30,201 bases of DNA from Candidatus Heimdallarchaeota archaeon (GCA_023128635.1 JAGMDP010000088.1:1-30201); one strand, 5' to 3'. Shown: positions 8,260 to 17,061, counted from the first letter of the stretch. Notes: generated by a model not told the origin, from the sequence alone. A program made the numbers and translations.

Positions 8260-8724
8260 TTAACTAACAAGACTTGGATCATATTGGGGTTGAGATGGTC
8301 CTTGTAATTGTCTATAAATTGCTTGTCCTTTGCGTTCAAGATTTCCAATACTCTCGATAATCCTGTTTAATTGATCTGCTAATGCTAATCTTTCTTTTTC
8401 AACTTCATCGATTCTTTCTTCAACACCTTTAACTGCTGCATCAATTGGTTTTTTAACTACAACTCCAGCGCCAACACTATAAAGGACCTTATCAACGTCT
8501 AGAGGTTTGACTCTCATCATGATTCCTGAACCCAATTGGATGAGGGTTTCATCAGTATTTTTTTCGTCTTTTAAACCAGTTAGGGTTGATTTGGATCTAT
8601 TAAGGTCTACCAAGTAGTTTTGCAAAGTTTCAATTTGTACTTGAAGCTGTTTACCGTACTCATCATATCTTTGAATTTCATTACTGATTTGTTGGAATTC
8701 CTTTCTTAATTGATCTTCACTCAT
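8260..8724 (-). CDS. pfdA: Prefoldin alpha subunit
   Basis: Subunit of the hexameric archaeal prefoldin (two alpha, four beta) that captures unfolded proteins and hands them to the thermosome. There are 154 residues: an N-terminal coiled coil (about 3-48), a central beta-hairpin region with LIQLGSGIMMRVK and VLYSVGAGVVVKKP (about 60-98), and a second coiled coil (about 100-140). This is the alpha-type layout with two hairpins. I prefer the ATG at 8724 because GGTG lies 6 nt upstream; the frame stays open to a GTG at 8736, which would add four residues. It sits between rpl18a and ftsY, as in many archaea. Confidence 0.92.
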   Translation of the reverse strand: MSEDQLRKEFQQISNEIQRYDEYGKQLQVQIETLQNYLVDLNRSKSTLTGLKDEKNTDETLIQLGSGIMMRVKPLDVDKVLYSVGAGVVVKKPIDAAVKGVEERIDEVEKERLALADQLNRIIESIGNLERKGQAIYRQLQGPSQPQYDPSLVS

Positions 8725-8790
8725 ATACTTCACCACATTGCTATTCTAAATAAGTCATAACAGATGTATGATTGACTCTCAATAATACGT

Positions 8791-9051
8791 TTAATGTATT
8801 TTGATATCATCATCTGTGGCAATTTCTCTAAGGATATTATTCTTAATATCTTGAGCAGAAATTTCCTTTATTGATTTCACATGCAATAATTGACGAGGAG
8901 CTTTGTGTTTGCTGCCAATTCTTGAGTACGCTTGATGAAGGGCATCTTCTTTTGTAAGAGCTCGAACATCAACTTCGTATTTGATTTTATTCTTCAGTGG
9001 TTTTCTCAAGAAAGTTATTCTGAAATTTTTTACTTGGACATCTTTTGACAT
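8791..9051 (-). CDS. rpl18a: Large-subunit ribosomal protein LX (L18Ae/L20e)
   Basis: Archaeal homologue of eukaryotic ribosomal protein eL20 (L18a), a small protein of the large subunit. It has 86 residues, close to the usual length of LX (single domain, about 75-85). Recognisable parts are KNFRITFLRKPLKNKIKYEV at the N-terminus and the hallmark ALTKEDALHQAYSRIGSKHK (about 32-51), followed by LLHVKSIKEI. GAGAG precedes the ATG. It lies 71 bp after eif6 and 66 bp before pfdA on the same strand, the expected archaeal neighbourhood. Confidence 0.92.
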   Translation of the reverse strand: MSKDVQVKNFRITFLRKPLKNKIKYEVDVRALTKEDALHQAYSRIGSKHKAPRQLLHVKSIKEISAQDIKNNILREIATDDDIKIH

Positions 9052-9122
9052 TGTAACAACTCTCTTATTTTGAACTGCTTTACTTGGGTTTTTATTATTT
9101 TTGGATATAATGAATATTGCTT

Positions 9123-9797
9123 CTACATTCCTCTGAGCGTTTGATAGAGCCTTTGTAATTCCGGACCAGTTGTCTCTTTACCAGCAATTGCTCCTTTTGT
9201 ATTAGCAAAACAACCAACGCTAACATAAGGTACTCCACGATTTATAGTTCCAACGTTTGTAGGAACACCTAGCCTTTCACTTAACCAGGTAATTTCCATT
9301 TCAGTAGTAAGTGGATGAACTAAAAGTCCTTTATTAGTGGCTAAAGCATGGGATCCGACTAGATTAGATTTTATGATATTACCTTTTTCTACTTCGACAT
9401 CTAGAGTATCCTTAATTACTTTTACAGCTTTCGGTTCAAAATTCTCATGGATAATAGCACCGTTATCATTAGTTACAATACAATTGCCTAAGCAAGTGAT
9501 TTTACTGTCAATGACTCCAATGTTTATGGAATCACCAAAGGCTTCTTCCAGTTTCTCCATCTCTCTTTGAGAGAAAATATGAGGAAGTAAAATTCCATTT
9601 GAGTTTGCTGCAAGTAGAATACCAACTAGAGAAGTATCACCGATATTGAGTTTGGTGATTGGTACTTCAAGAGCTTTAGTAATAGCTTCAACTGCTTTCT
9701 GTGGCCACATTTCTGAAATAATGGCAAATTTTTCAGTTGCTACACCAAATGCTCCTAGTGAACTCAAACCCATTACACTAGTTCTAATAATATTCAT
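9123..9797 (-). CDS. eif6: Translation initiation factor 6 (aIF6)
   Basis: Ribosome anti-association factor that binds the large subunit and blocks premature joining. The 224 residues form the five-fold pentein repeat, visible as recurring blocks of the type V.T.VAG.L...N..G.LV. Good matches to the family are IIRTSVMGLSSLGAFGVATE at the start, the middle ITCLGNCIVTNDNGAIIHEN and the near-terminal GVPYVSVGCFANTKGAIAGK. The ATG at 9797 is preferred because GGTG lies 8 nt upstream; a GTG at 9806 would add three residues. It is the first gene of the cluster. rpl31e and rpl39e, which often precede it in archaea, are not here: the next gene upstream is divergent. Confidence 0.94.
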   Translation of the reverse strand: MNIIRTSVMGLSSLGAFGVATEKFAIISEMWPQKAVEAITKALEVPITKLNIGDTSLVGILLAANSNGILLPHIFSQREMEKLEEAFGDSINIGVIDSKITCLGNCIVTNDNGAIIHENFEPKAVKVIKDTLDVEVEKGNIIKSNLVGSHALATNKGLLVHPLTTEMEITWLSERLGVPTNVGTINRGVPYVSVGCFANTKGAIAGKETTGPELQRLYQTLRGM

Positions 9798-9828
9798 TTT
9801 AAACACACCAGTAAAGGCAGTTTGTATT

Positions 9829-9857
9829 AGAAATCTGTCAGAGAATCATAGATTTCT
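9829..9857. promoter_or_regulatory. Inverted repeat upstream of eif6
   Basis: AGAAATCT (9829-9836) and AGATTTCT (9850-9857) are a perfect 8-bp inverted repeat with a 13-nt spacer, 31-60 nt upstream of the eif6 ATG and within the 209-bp divergent region shared with the DHH gene. It could be an operator or a stem in the leader of the eif6 operon. A shorter repeat, AAGAAC/GTTCTT, lies nearer the DHH gene. Confidence 0.35.
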
Positions 9858-10006
9858 TCTACTATTTGCAGCTTTTATTGTTTCGCCTCGATTAGAATTA
9901 CCTATTTAAATTATTGTTAAAGAACGAGTATTGTTCTTGAAACCCGGAATTATATTTTTTTACGAATAGAGAAAATTAAAAAGAGTGAGATTTTTCAATA
10001 ACTACT

Positions 10007-10933
10007 ATGGAAAAAATCAAGGTTGTTTCAATATCTCATCAAATTGATCCTGATGGTATAGGTGCACAAGCAATTATCTTTAGATACTTTAGGGAGTTAA
10101 AGATTGAACCAATCGGATTTTTAGCTGATTACTATAATTTTGAAGAAGTATTTGAAAAAGCAATTGCCGAAAAACCTAATGTGTTAATCATTAGTGATAT
10201 TGGTTTAAACAGTAGAATAATACAGAAAATAATAGAACCTTTAAGAAAGTTGAAAGCTCGTAAAATTTGGATTGACCATCACAAAGCACCAGAAGAAATC
10301 AAAGAATTATTACTCGAGGTAATGGATGAATTCATTCATGATACAGAAGTTTCTGCTTCAATATTAGTTCAAAGACGATTTATGCCTAATGATGAGATTT
10401 CGAAGAAGATCGCAGAAATAGGTCATAACGGTGATTATGATATTCATGACAGACTTACTACTATTTTCTATACGCTAATAGATTTCCACAGAATGTCAAT
10501 GAAAGATTTAGTAAGAATAAGAGACTTGTTCATTGCTGGTAAATTTGAGGACGAAGAATTTTTCCAAGAGTATTTAGAAGCATACAAAATGTTTGAAGCT
10601 GAGAGAGATAGAATTCGTATTTCCTTAAAAGTGCTAAATCTTTCAGGAAAAACAATTGCTATTGCAGAATCTGCTTTACTACCTCGAGGTAAAGTCACAA
10701 AATATCTTTCGGAAATCTGTAAAGAAGATATACTTGTAGCAATAGACACAACAAATTTCAGAATAGGTTTGAGAAGTGAAAATTGTGATGTCGCAGCAAT
10801 CGCAGCAAAATTTGGAGGAGGAGGTCATAAACATCGCTCAGGGTTTACTTTTAAGAATGCTATAACTGAGCGAAATGAATTATCACCAGATTTTGTTAGT
10901 GCTTTAGAAGAAGCCATCAACTCTATTTCTTAA
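10007..10933 (+). CDS. DHH/DHHA1 family phosphoesterase
   Basis: A metal-dependent phosphodiesterase or oligonucleotidase of the DHH superfamily (RecJ/NrnA relatives). It has 308 residues. All catalytic motifs are visible: SHQIDPDGIGAQ (10-21, motif I), D64 in IISDIGL (motif II), DHH (90-92, motif III) and GHNGDYD (139-145, motif IV). The C-terminal DHHA1 domain carries GGGGHKHRSG (270-279), which binds the substrate end. Archaeal members have been linked to oligoribonuclease or cyclic-nucleotide turnover; which applies here cannot be told from sequence. No ribosome binding site is seen, and an AT-rich TATA-like stretch 25-35 nt upstream suggests a leaderless start. The M24 peptidase follows after 16 bp, likely in the same operon. 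Confidence 0.88.
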   Translation: MEKIKVVSISHQIDPDGIGAQAIIFRYFRELKIEPIGFLADYYNFEEVFEKAIAEKPNVLIISDIGLNSRIIQKIIEPLRKLKARKIWIDHHKAPEEIKELLLEVMDEFIHDTEVSASILVQRRFMPNDEISKKIAEIGHNGDYDIHDRLTTIFYTLIDFHRMSMKDLVRIRDLFIAGKFEDEEFFQEYLEAYKMFEAERDRIRISLKVLNLSGKTIAIAESALLPRGKVTKYLSEICKEDILVAIDTTNFRIGLRSENCDVAAIAAKFGGGGHKHRSGFTFKNAITERNELSPDFVSALEEAINSIS

Positions 10934-10949
10934 ATCTATAGGATCTAAA

Positions 10950-12095
10950 TTGAAAGTAACTTTAATTAAGAATAGGTCATTGTTGTTCTTGCAATATTTT
11001 GAGATGAAAAAAATGTTAGAAGAACGTCAAAAGAGATTAAAAGAACTAATGGGTTCCGTAGGATCAGATGGGTTAATCCTTTTTCCAGGTGTAGATTTGT
11101 TTTATGCAACAGGACTAATGGCTCACGCTAGTGAAAGATTAACTTGTGTTATTCTCCAAAAAGATAGTGATCCAATTTTTATTTGTCCCAGTTTTGAAAA
11201 AAGTAGAATTAAAAAAGGAGTACAATTTGGGACAATTCAAACATGGGAAGAAGATGAAGATCCGTTTAAATTATTAGGGAAAATAGCAACCGATCTTAAT
11301 CTAGAAAACAAACAAATTTCTCTTGACAACAAACTCTGGTTTGATTGGTTTCTAAGAATACAAAAAAATCTGCCCAAAGCGAAATTTGTTAATGCTACAA
11401 ATGTAGTTCAAGCTGCTCGGATAATAAAAGCAGAGGGAGAAATCAAATTAATGCAAGAAGCTACAAAAATTGCTTCAGATGCCATAATCAAAACATTTGA
11501 ACAAGTAACTCCTGGTATGACTGAAACCGATGTATCTAAATTAATTTCAGAAGAATTATCAAAGTATGGGAGACCTGCATTTGGTCTTGTTCAATCTGGA
11601 CCAAATTCTGCATTACCTCATGGCTCTCCAACTGGACGAACAATTGAGAAAAATGATGTTTTACTAATTGATGCCGGACCTTGGTACAAAGGTTACATGG
11701 GTGATATTACAATAACTTCCGTTATAGGAGAACCAAGTGAGAAATTCAAGAAAGTCTATGATTTAGTCTACAGATCAAATAGAGCTGCCTTCGAAGCTTC
11801 AAAGGAAGGAGTAAAGTGTGAAGATGTTGACATAGCTGCTCGAGAAGTCATTACAAAAGGGGGATTTGGCAAATATTTCACACACAGATTAGGTCATGGA
11901 ATTGGAATGGAAGGTCATGAAGCCCCTTACATGGTGAATGGTAATAAACTCCTCCTAAAGGAAGGAATGTGTCATACTATTGAACCGGGAATCTATATAG
12001 AAGGTGAATTTGGTGTGAGGATAGAAGATGATGTTGTAGCTAGAAAAGATGGCTGCGAATTCCTCTATGAGGTACCTCGATTCCTCTGGAAATAA
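10950..12095 (+). CDS. M24B metallopeptidase (Xaa-Pro aminopeptidase/prolidase family)
   Basis: A pita-bread-fold peptidase predicted to remove residues preceding proline or to split Xaa-Pro dipeptides. It has an N-terminal creatinase-like domain (about 20-155) and a C-terminal catalytic domain with the full dinuclear metal set: D241 (LLIDAGP), D252 (MGDITI), H316 (LGHGIG), E345 (TIEPGIY) and E359 (RIEDDV), plus the substrate-binding H224 (LPHGSPT). The frame starts with TTG at 10950, which has AGGA 6 nt upstream and lies 16 bp after the DHH stop. The ATGs at 11004 and 11013 fit the usual N-terminus of the family better but have weak ribosome binding sites, so the start is uncertain. Confidence 0.9.
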   Translation: MKVTLIKNRSLLFLQYFEMKKMLEERQKRLKELMGSVGSDGLILFPGVDLFYATGLMAHASERLTCVILQKDSDPIFICPSFEKSRIKKGVQFGTIQTWEEDEDPFKLLGKIATDLNLENKQISLDNKLWFDWFLRIQKNLPKAKFVNATNVVQAARIIKAEGEIKLMQEATKIASDAIIKTFEQVTPGMTETDVSKLISEELSKYGRPAFGLVQSGPNSALPHGSPTGRTIEKNDVLLIDAGPWYKGYMGDITITSVIGEPSEKFKKVYDLVYRSNRAAFEASKEGVKCEDVDIAAREVITKGGFGKYFTHRLGHGIGMEGHEAPYMVNGNKLLLKEGMCHTIEPGIYIEGEFGVRIEDDVVARKDGCEFLYEVPRFLWK

Positions 12096-12132
12096 AAATA
12101 ATTGATTAACAAATCTGAGAAAGGGTGGAAAC

Positions 12133-12585
12133 TTGTCTGAAAATAGGGGGACCTATCTTCTTTTTATATTTGTAGAACAAGATATCAGTTTGACAATTGG
12201 TGCTCTTGGATCCAAGTTATTTCAACAAGGTAATTATATCTATATTGGATCTGCCCTGGGACCCGGAGGTTTAAAGAAAAGGATAGCACGTCATATAAAG
12301 CAAGAAAAGAAAATTTTTTGGCACATAGATTATCTTTTAAAAAATAACTTTGTGAAAATCATAGCTTATGGGGAAATACTCTCTGATCATAAAATTGAGT
12401 GTGGTGTGGTTAACCAAATAATAAGAATCTTTCATGAAAAATCATCAATTATCAAAAACTTTGGATCATCAGACTGTAATTGCAAAAGTCATCTCCTATA
12501 TTTTAATAAAAAACCAATTAATGAGCTAATAAAACAGATAAAAATAGAAATGAAAAATTCCCACCTAGAAGTTACTCATTTGTAA
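12133..12585 (+). CDS. DUF123 GIY-YIG-family protein
   Basis: A 150-residue protein of the DUF123 group, a GIY-YIG nuclease-like domain found alone in archaea or fused to endonuclease III in some organisms. Visible are GTYLLFIF (6-13), the YIYIGSALGPGGLKKRIARH core (35-54) with Y-I-G and the conserved Arg and His, and IFWHIDYLL (61-69). The C-terminus has a Cys-rich patch (SSDCNCKSH, about 118-126), typical of DUF123, and may bind a metal. The TTG start at 12133 is supported by GGGTGG 5 nt upstream. Its exact substrate is unknown; a DNA repair role is inferred from the family only. It follows the M24 gene by 37 bp. Confidence 0.85.
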   Translation: MSENRGTYLLFIFVEQDISLTIGALGSKLFQQGNYIYIGSALGPGGLKKRIARHIKQEKKIFWHIDYLLKNNFVKIIAYGEILSDHKIECGVVNQIIRIFHEKSSIIKNFGSSDCNCKSHLLYFNKKPINELIKQIKIEMKNSHLEVTHL

Positions 12586-12693
12586 GATAAAATAAAGAAT
12601 TTATTCAATTTTCTTCTATGAAAACTCTTTTTTACTCTGTTTAGTATTCAACATTTACAAGCGATTATTATCGAGAGAAAGCTGGTCAGAAAA

Positions 12694-13266
12694 ATGTCTG
12701 AAGTAGATACCATTGTTTATTTTAAAGAATCAGGAAAAGCAAATACAGAAAAAGCTTTGAAACTTGCATATGAATACTCAGAAGAATATAAAATTCCGAA
12801 AGTAGTCATAGCAACATCAAAAGGAACAACAGCAGCGAAAGCTCTTGACATCTTTACCGAGACAGATAAGCTTGTTATTGTAACACATGTTTTTGGGTTT
12901 CTGAAACCTGGCGAACATGAAATGGACAAAGAATTGCTTGAATTATTGAAAAAGAAGAATATATCAGTTTTAACAACAACTCATGCTTTAGCTGGAGTTG
13001 ACAGAGCAATTCGTAGAAAACATGGGACATGGCAAATTGCAGAATTAATAGCTGAAGTATATCGAACTTTTGGCCAAGGAACGAAGGTTTGTGCTGAAAT
13101 TGTACTTATGGCTGCTGATGCAGGACTTATTCCAATAAATAAAGATGTTTTAGCTGTAGGCGGTACGGGTAGAGGAGCGGATACAGTTTGGCAAATAAAA
13201 CCAGCAAACACTTTTAATTTCTTTGATTTGCGAATGAAAAAATGTCTATGTAAACCTATATTATAA
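12694..13266 (+). CDS. COG1751-type protein (pyruvate kinase alpha/beta-domain-like)
   Basis: A 190-residue conserved protein with the fold of the C-terminal alpha/beta domain of pyruvate kinase but without its catalytic barrel. Recognisable are the N-terminal alternation IVYFKESGKANTEKALKLA, the SKGTTAAKAL turn (about 42-51) that corresponds to a phosphate-binding loop, the THVFGF and TTTHALAGVDRAI segments, and the C-terminal AVGGTGRGADTVW plus ANTFNFFDLR. These match the COG1751 family, whose biochemical role is not established. The ATG at 12694 has GGTC about 8 nt upstream. It faces the phospholipase D-like gene tail to tail across a strong hairpin. Confidence 0.8.
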   Translation: MSEVDTIVYFKESGKANTEKALKLAYEYSEEYKIPKVVIATSKGTTAAKALDIFTETDKLVIVTHVFGFLKPGEHEMDKELLELLKKKNISVLTTTHALAGVDRAIRRKHGTWQIAELIAEVYRTFGQGTKVCAEIVLMAADAGLIPINKDVLAVGGTGRGADTVWQIKPANTFNFFDLRMKKCLCKPIL

Positions 13267-13298
13267 TTCCAAAACCACACGAAAAAGAAAAGAAAGGT

Positions 13299-13324
13299 GG
13301 GATTTGGGTTTTTACCAAATTCCC
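13299..13324. terminator. Bidirectional terminator hairpin
   Basis: GGGATTTGG (13299-13307) pairs with CCAAAT-T-CCC (13315-13324) with a single bulged T and a 7-nt T-rich loop. It lies in the 70-bp gap between two convergent stops (13266 and 13337). It is more GC-rich than its surroundings, as expected for a functional hairpin serving both genes. Confidence 0.6.
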
Positions 13325-13336
13325 TTGTGTTAATGT

Positions 13337-15373
13337 TTATTTCTTACGCTTTTTGAAAATGATAACTAGTGAAACGATGGCTATTGCTGATAGAGTTGTG
13401 CTTAAGATGAATCCTGGTATAAATCCTGATGGAGTTTCAGTAACATAGACAGTTCCTGGGTTTGGAACTCTTACTATAAAGTCAACAGAGCAATCATCTG
13501 TATCCTGGTTTGCAGGATCTCTTTGTAAACTTTCGGTATCATCAATGGAGCCTGTCCATGCAGTTACGCCAGCATATACTCCGGTTCCCCAGACTACCGC
13601 GTCAACATTTCCATGTGGACCATCGAGAACTAATATATCACCAGTATTTCCCAGTATGAGAGAATCATATACATAATCAAAGACGGGAGAGGTGATTCCT
13701 AGATCATTCATTTCAGTAGTATAAACAGCTGAATCACGAACAAAGACAAGTATATCATCAGCAAGGAATACTGTATCAGCAGGTATAGTGTATGTGGCCA
13801 AATTATCTGAAACTGTCCATCCTCCAATGGCTACATCAAAACTGAAACCATTGTACAATTCAAAGAATTCACCAGTTGTTTCAGTTACAGCATCAAAACG
13901 AACTTCAGAGATAACTATGCCCCACCAATCCAAGTTCATAATATTAAAGTCATACTCAACGATAATAGGATCTCCTACGGTTGGGTTTCCAATAACCTTA
14001 ATCTGATGAATTCCATCAGCATAAGTAGTAGTATCAAGATTGTAAGTTTCTAAACCGTCTGGTGTAGTCCATGTGTTTACCAAAACATTGTCAATGTATA
14101 ATGTTCCTGTTGTGAAAGGTCCAATATAGAATCCTGCTTCAACTTCAATGGTACCATTAGCTACTGTGTTTAGTATGGGTTTAGTTATTTCAACGTCTGA
14201 GAGAAAACCTGAAGGTATATGTGTATAGTTTACCCAATCCCACTCGAAAACATCTGCCAAATAGTTAGCAATATTAGTGTTTTTCACAATTGCTCCAGCT
14301 TCACGATTATCAACTACTGAACCATTTGACCAATTAATACTCGAGACAGAAACGGTATCTCCATCTACAAGCAGGAATTTGTTGTGATTATAAAGACTAT
14401 AAGAAAACCTGACTTCTATGCCATTTTGTAAAAGCAATTCGGTTACATTTTTCGAGGCTGTAGTAGGTTCTGGAAACATTACTCTTACAGTAACACCACC
14501 GTTTGCTGCATCAATTAAATCATGTGTTAATTCACAAGTATGTGTTAAATATTGTTGTTGAACATCTATTGTTGATGTTGCATTTTCAATCAAAGATAAT
14601 AACATAGCAAAGCTATTATTCGGTGAGAAAACAGGTATAACTTCCATATATTCCATAATTGATAATGGAACATCTTTCACAGGTTCATATGTACCTGAGC
14701 TTTCAATAGGTAATGTATGATTAGGATTTGGTTCAGTAATATAAGCTGTTGCTTTTCCGTAATCTTCAAAGAATATGTCTTCATAGAAGGTAGCAATATC
14801 TGTATCATCAAACATCAAACCCATTTCTCGATTTACACGTGCATCTACCTCTTCTGGTATGCTTGATGGTGCCCAATTACCAGAATAAACATAAGTATAT
14901 TGGGAATCAACAACCCAGAATTTTGCATGAGTAAAAGTATAATCCGGTGTTGTCCAGAGTACTTCTACTCCATTTGCGTCTAATAGATAAGCTGATTGAT
15001 TATTGTAATCGTCTTCATATCCGCTGACATGGTCATATTCCAAAAGAACAATTACATCAACTCCATTTGTTACTTTAGCATAAATCAAAGAATCAATTAG
15101 ATTTTGACTTGAAAGAGTATAAACTTCAAGATAAAGTGAAGTTACAGCCGCATGAATAGAAGCATTCACAACATCAAAAGCATTATCAGGTCCTACAAAA
15201 GCTTTCGCAGGAATAGTTCCTTTGAATTTTTCTGTAAAAGCTTCAGCCGTATAATTCGTAATATCTGTAGGATTTTCATAAGCGCTCGTATTCTCGTTTT
15301 TCACCCATGTACTAGTAAAAGGCAGCAACAAGAAGCTGACTGTTAAAACTAGCAGAAACCTTCTGTTTATCAT
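13337..15373 (-). CDS. Surface phospholipase D/nuclease-like protein with lamin-tail domain
   Basis: A 678-residue exported protein. A signal peptide (about 5-23) is followed by two phospholipase D half-domains, each with an HKD motif: H149-K151-D156 (HAKFWVVD) and H330-K332-D337 (HNKFLLVD). Both halves are needed for one active site, and both look intact. Next come an Ig-like beta domain (about 394-478), a lamin-tail domain (about 484-640, beginning GIVISEVRFD) and a C-terminal membrane helix (651-673) with a KKRKK stop-transfer tail. The enzyme probably cleaves phosphodiesters (phospholipid or DNA) outside the cell; secreted nucleases often carry lamin-tail domains, so DNA is a good candidate. 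A TATA-like tatttaaaa about 30 nt upstream suggests a leaderless start. Confidence 0.88.
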   Translation of the reverse strand: MINRRFLLVLTVSFLLLPFTSTWVKNENTSAYENPTDITNYTAEAFTEKFKGTIPAKAFVGPDNAFDVVNASIHAAVTSLYLEVYTLSSQNLIDSLIYAKVTNGVDVIVLLEYDHVSGYEDDYNNQSAYLLDANGVEVLWTTPDYTFTHAKFWVVDSQYTYVYSGNWAPSSIPEEVDARVNREMGLMFDDTDIATFYEDIFFEDYGKATAYITEPNPNHTLPIESSGTYEPVKDVPLSIMEYMEVIPVFSPNNSFAMLLSLIENATSTIDVQQQYLTHTCELTHDLIDAANGGVTVRVMFPEPTTASKNVTELLLQNGIEVRFSYSLYNHNKFLLVDGDTVSVSSINWSNGSVVDNREAGAIVKNTNIANYLADVFEWDWVNYTHIPSGFLSDVEITKPILNTVANGTIEVEAGFYIGPFTTGTLYIDNVLVNTWTTPDGLETYNLDTTTYADGIHQIKVIGNPTVGDPIIVEYDFNIMNLDWWGIVISEVRFDAVTETTGEFFELYNGFSFDVAIGGWTVSDNLATYTIPADTVFLADDILVFVRDSAVYTTEMNDLGITSPVFDYVYDSLILGNTGDILVLDGPHGNVDAVVWGTGVYAGVTAWTGSIDDTESLQRDPANQDTDDCSVDFIVRVPNPGTVYVTETPSGFIPGFILSTTLSAIAIVSLVIIFKKRKK

Positions 15374-15443
15374 AATACTTAGTAAGATGTTTTGTTTTTA
15401 AATATGTATTTGTAAAAAAAATAAAGAAAAATTGACTTAGCAA

Positions 15444-15893
15444 TTACTTGCTGAGAATTTCATATGCATCAAGAATCGGTTGAGGACCTCGCCCTCTTTT
15501 ACCAAATCGCTCTAATTGTTTATAGTATTGTTGAAATTCCTCATCGTCGAGATTTAGGATATCTATGACTTCAGCTTTGCTTTTTGTCTTAACTTCAGGA
15601 ATACTCATAACTTCTTTAACAAAATCATTCAAACTTAGTTTCTCTTGACTTACTTTAAGCGGATTACCTAAAATACCAGTAAGAAAACCAATATCTTCAT
15701 CAGAAGCTCCTCTAACTCTCAGAACGAATTTTGTTTCATCTACTCTTTGTATAATCCTTATTCTAGAGGGAACTAAGATAACTTTTGTTACATCATCTTC
15801 GAGAGTTTTCACAGTAGTACCAAAATTTTCTGCTATTTTGGATAACAATGATTCAACATCACTGTCTTTTGAGAGTTCATATTCAGCTTTCAT
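15444..15893 (-). CDS. Unknown 149-residue protein
   Basis: I do not recognise this protein. It is soluble, with no signal or membrane helix. The N-terminal 80 residues alternate short helices and beta strands (for example VTKVILVPSRIRIIQ and TKFVLRVRG), suggesting a small alpha/beta domain. The C-terminal part (about 85-149) is helical, with an acidic stretch ILNLDDEEFQQYYKQLERFG followed by the basic turn KRGRGPQP. TATA-like ctataaaaag lies about 25 nt upstream of the ATG on the minus strand, so it is probably leaderless with its own promoter. It lies 58 bp after lplA on the same strand; a link to lipoate metabolism is possible but unsupported. Confidence 0.7.
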   Translation of the reverse strand: MKAEYELSKDSDVESLLSKIAENFGTTVKTLEDDVTKVILVPSRIRIIQRVDETKFVLRVRGASDEDIGFLTGILGNPLKVSQEKLSLNDFVKEVMSIPEVKTKSKAEVIDILNLDDEEFQQYYKQLERFGKRGRGPQPILDAYEILSK

Positions 15894-15951
15894 ACAAAAA
15901 ATAACTCACATGTCTTTTTATAGCTATCTTTGGGGGAAAAACAAAGGACTT

Positions 15952-17061
15952 TTAGAACAAGTCCTTTACAGATAATTCAAATGCTTTAACAAAATCGTCA
16001 GGAGTTACACCAGGAATATCTATTTTTTCGGAATCAAAAACTTGTGCGACTTTGGAATAGATGTGTTTTGGATTCACGAGCGTTCCAATTAGTGCGTTTT
16101 CAATTAATTCCGGAGTATTCATTGGTTGAGCTGAAAAATCACCACTAATGATGATGTCTTTTATGAAATCATTTTCTATTTCGAAGAAAATGCGTATTAA
16201 ACCACCGGGAGCTTTGTATACTGATTCATAAATTTGAGTGGTAGTTGAGATTTTTACTTTGCGTTTTTCCATTAATTCAGTTTTACGTTGAAGAGGGATA
16301 TTCAGCCATTCTTCACTTTCATGTTGTTTTAATAGCTCATCAACGATTTCTTGTTCTTTTGGAAGGAATTTGTTAGTAATTCTAAATTTAACTCCAAACA
16401 CTTTCTCAAAATTCTCTATGAGTATTTTTTTTACTGATTGTTTATCAGGAGGATTATCTAGGAAACCCTTGATTGTTCCTAACCTTTCCCTTAAGCTTGA
16501 AGCTATTTTGTCTCTGAATTTTTCATTTGGAACTTTTAGTATCTTCACCATTTCATCGAAATTAAAATCAAAAATTAAATTGCCTGATAACATTCGTCCT
16601 CCACCAACTTCAGCAGCACCATTACCAGAGATCTTCTTTCCATCCGCTTGAATATCATTTACAGGTGCATATTCTGCATTTATTCCAATTGCTCTATATG
16701 TGTCAATAGGTGCTTGAAGGACCTTTTCATACAATTCAGCAACATTTTGTGGTAATACTTTGCTGTCAAGACGAGCTATTATTTGATAGAACAATTGCCC
16801 ACTATCAAGATAAACCGCACCTCCACCTAAAGGTCTTCGAGCAATTGGGATATTATTTTTCTTACAATATTCTGTATCTACTTCTTCCTCTATAATTTGA
16901 TGGTAACCAACACAAACATATGGATCCTCTGGCCAACAAATAATTATAGTATTTTCAATATCATCATATCTTTCCATAGCTAATCCAACAGCATGATATA
17001 CTGCTTGAGTTTCTAATCCAGGGAGCCCATCAAATTCAATTAAACGCCATTCTTCAGTCAT
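15952..17061 (-). CDS. lplA: Lipoate-protein ligase A family enzyme
   Basis: Attaches lipoate (or a related acyl group) to acceptor lysines of lipoyl domains such as GcvH or E2 subunits, by way of lipoyl-AMP. It has 369 residues. The catalytic domain (about 1-250) carries RRPLGGGAVY (75-84) and NDIQADGKKISGNGAAEVGG (135-154), with the conserved lysine in GKKISG. The C-terminal domain (about 265-369, with YKAPGGLIRIFFEI) corresponds to the accessory domain that some archaea encode as separate LplB, so this is a full-length single-chain form. ATG 17061 has AGGT 7 nt upstream; the frame stays open to 17247, but that part is hydrophobic, unlike the family, and overlaps the divergent gene. Octanoyltransferase activity is an alternative. 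Confidence 0.88.
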   Translation of the reverse strand: MTEEWRLIEFDGLPGLETQAVYHAVGLAMERYDDIENTIIICWPEDPYVCVGYHQIIEEEVDTEYCKKNNIPIARRPLGGGAVYLDSGQLFYQIIARLDSKVLPQNVAELYEKVLQAPIDTYRAIGINAEYAPVNDIQADGKKISGNGAAEVGGGRMLSGNLIFDFNFDEMVKILKVPNEKFRDKIASSLRERLGTIKGFLDNPPDKQSVKKILIENFEKVFGVKFRITNKFLPKEQEIVDELLKQHESEEWLNIPLQRKTELMEKRKVKISTTTQIYESVYKAPGGLIRIFFEIENDFIKDIIISGDFSAQPMNTPELIENALIGTLVNPKHIYSKVAQVFDSEKIDIPGVTPDDFVKAFELSVKDLF

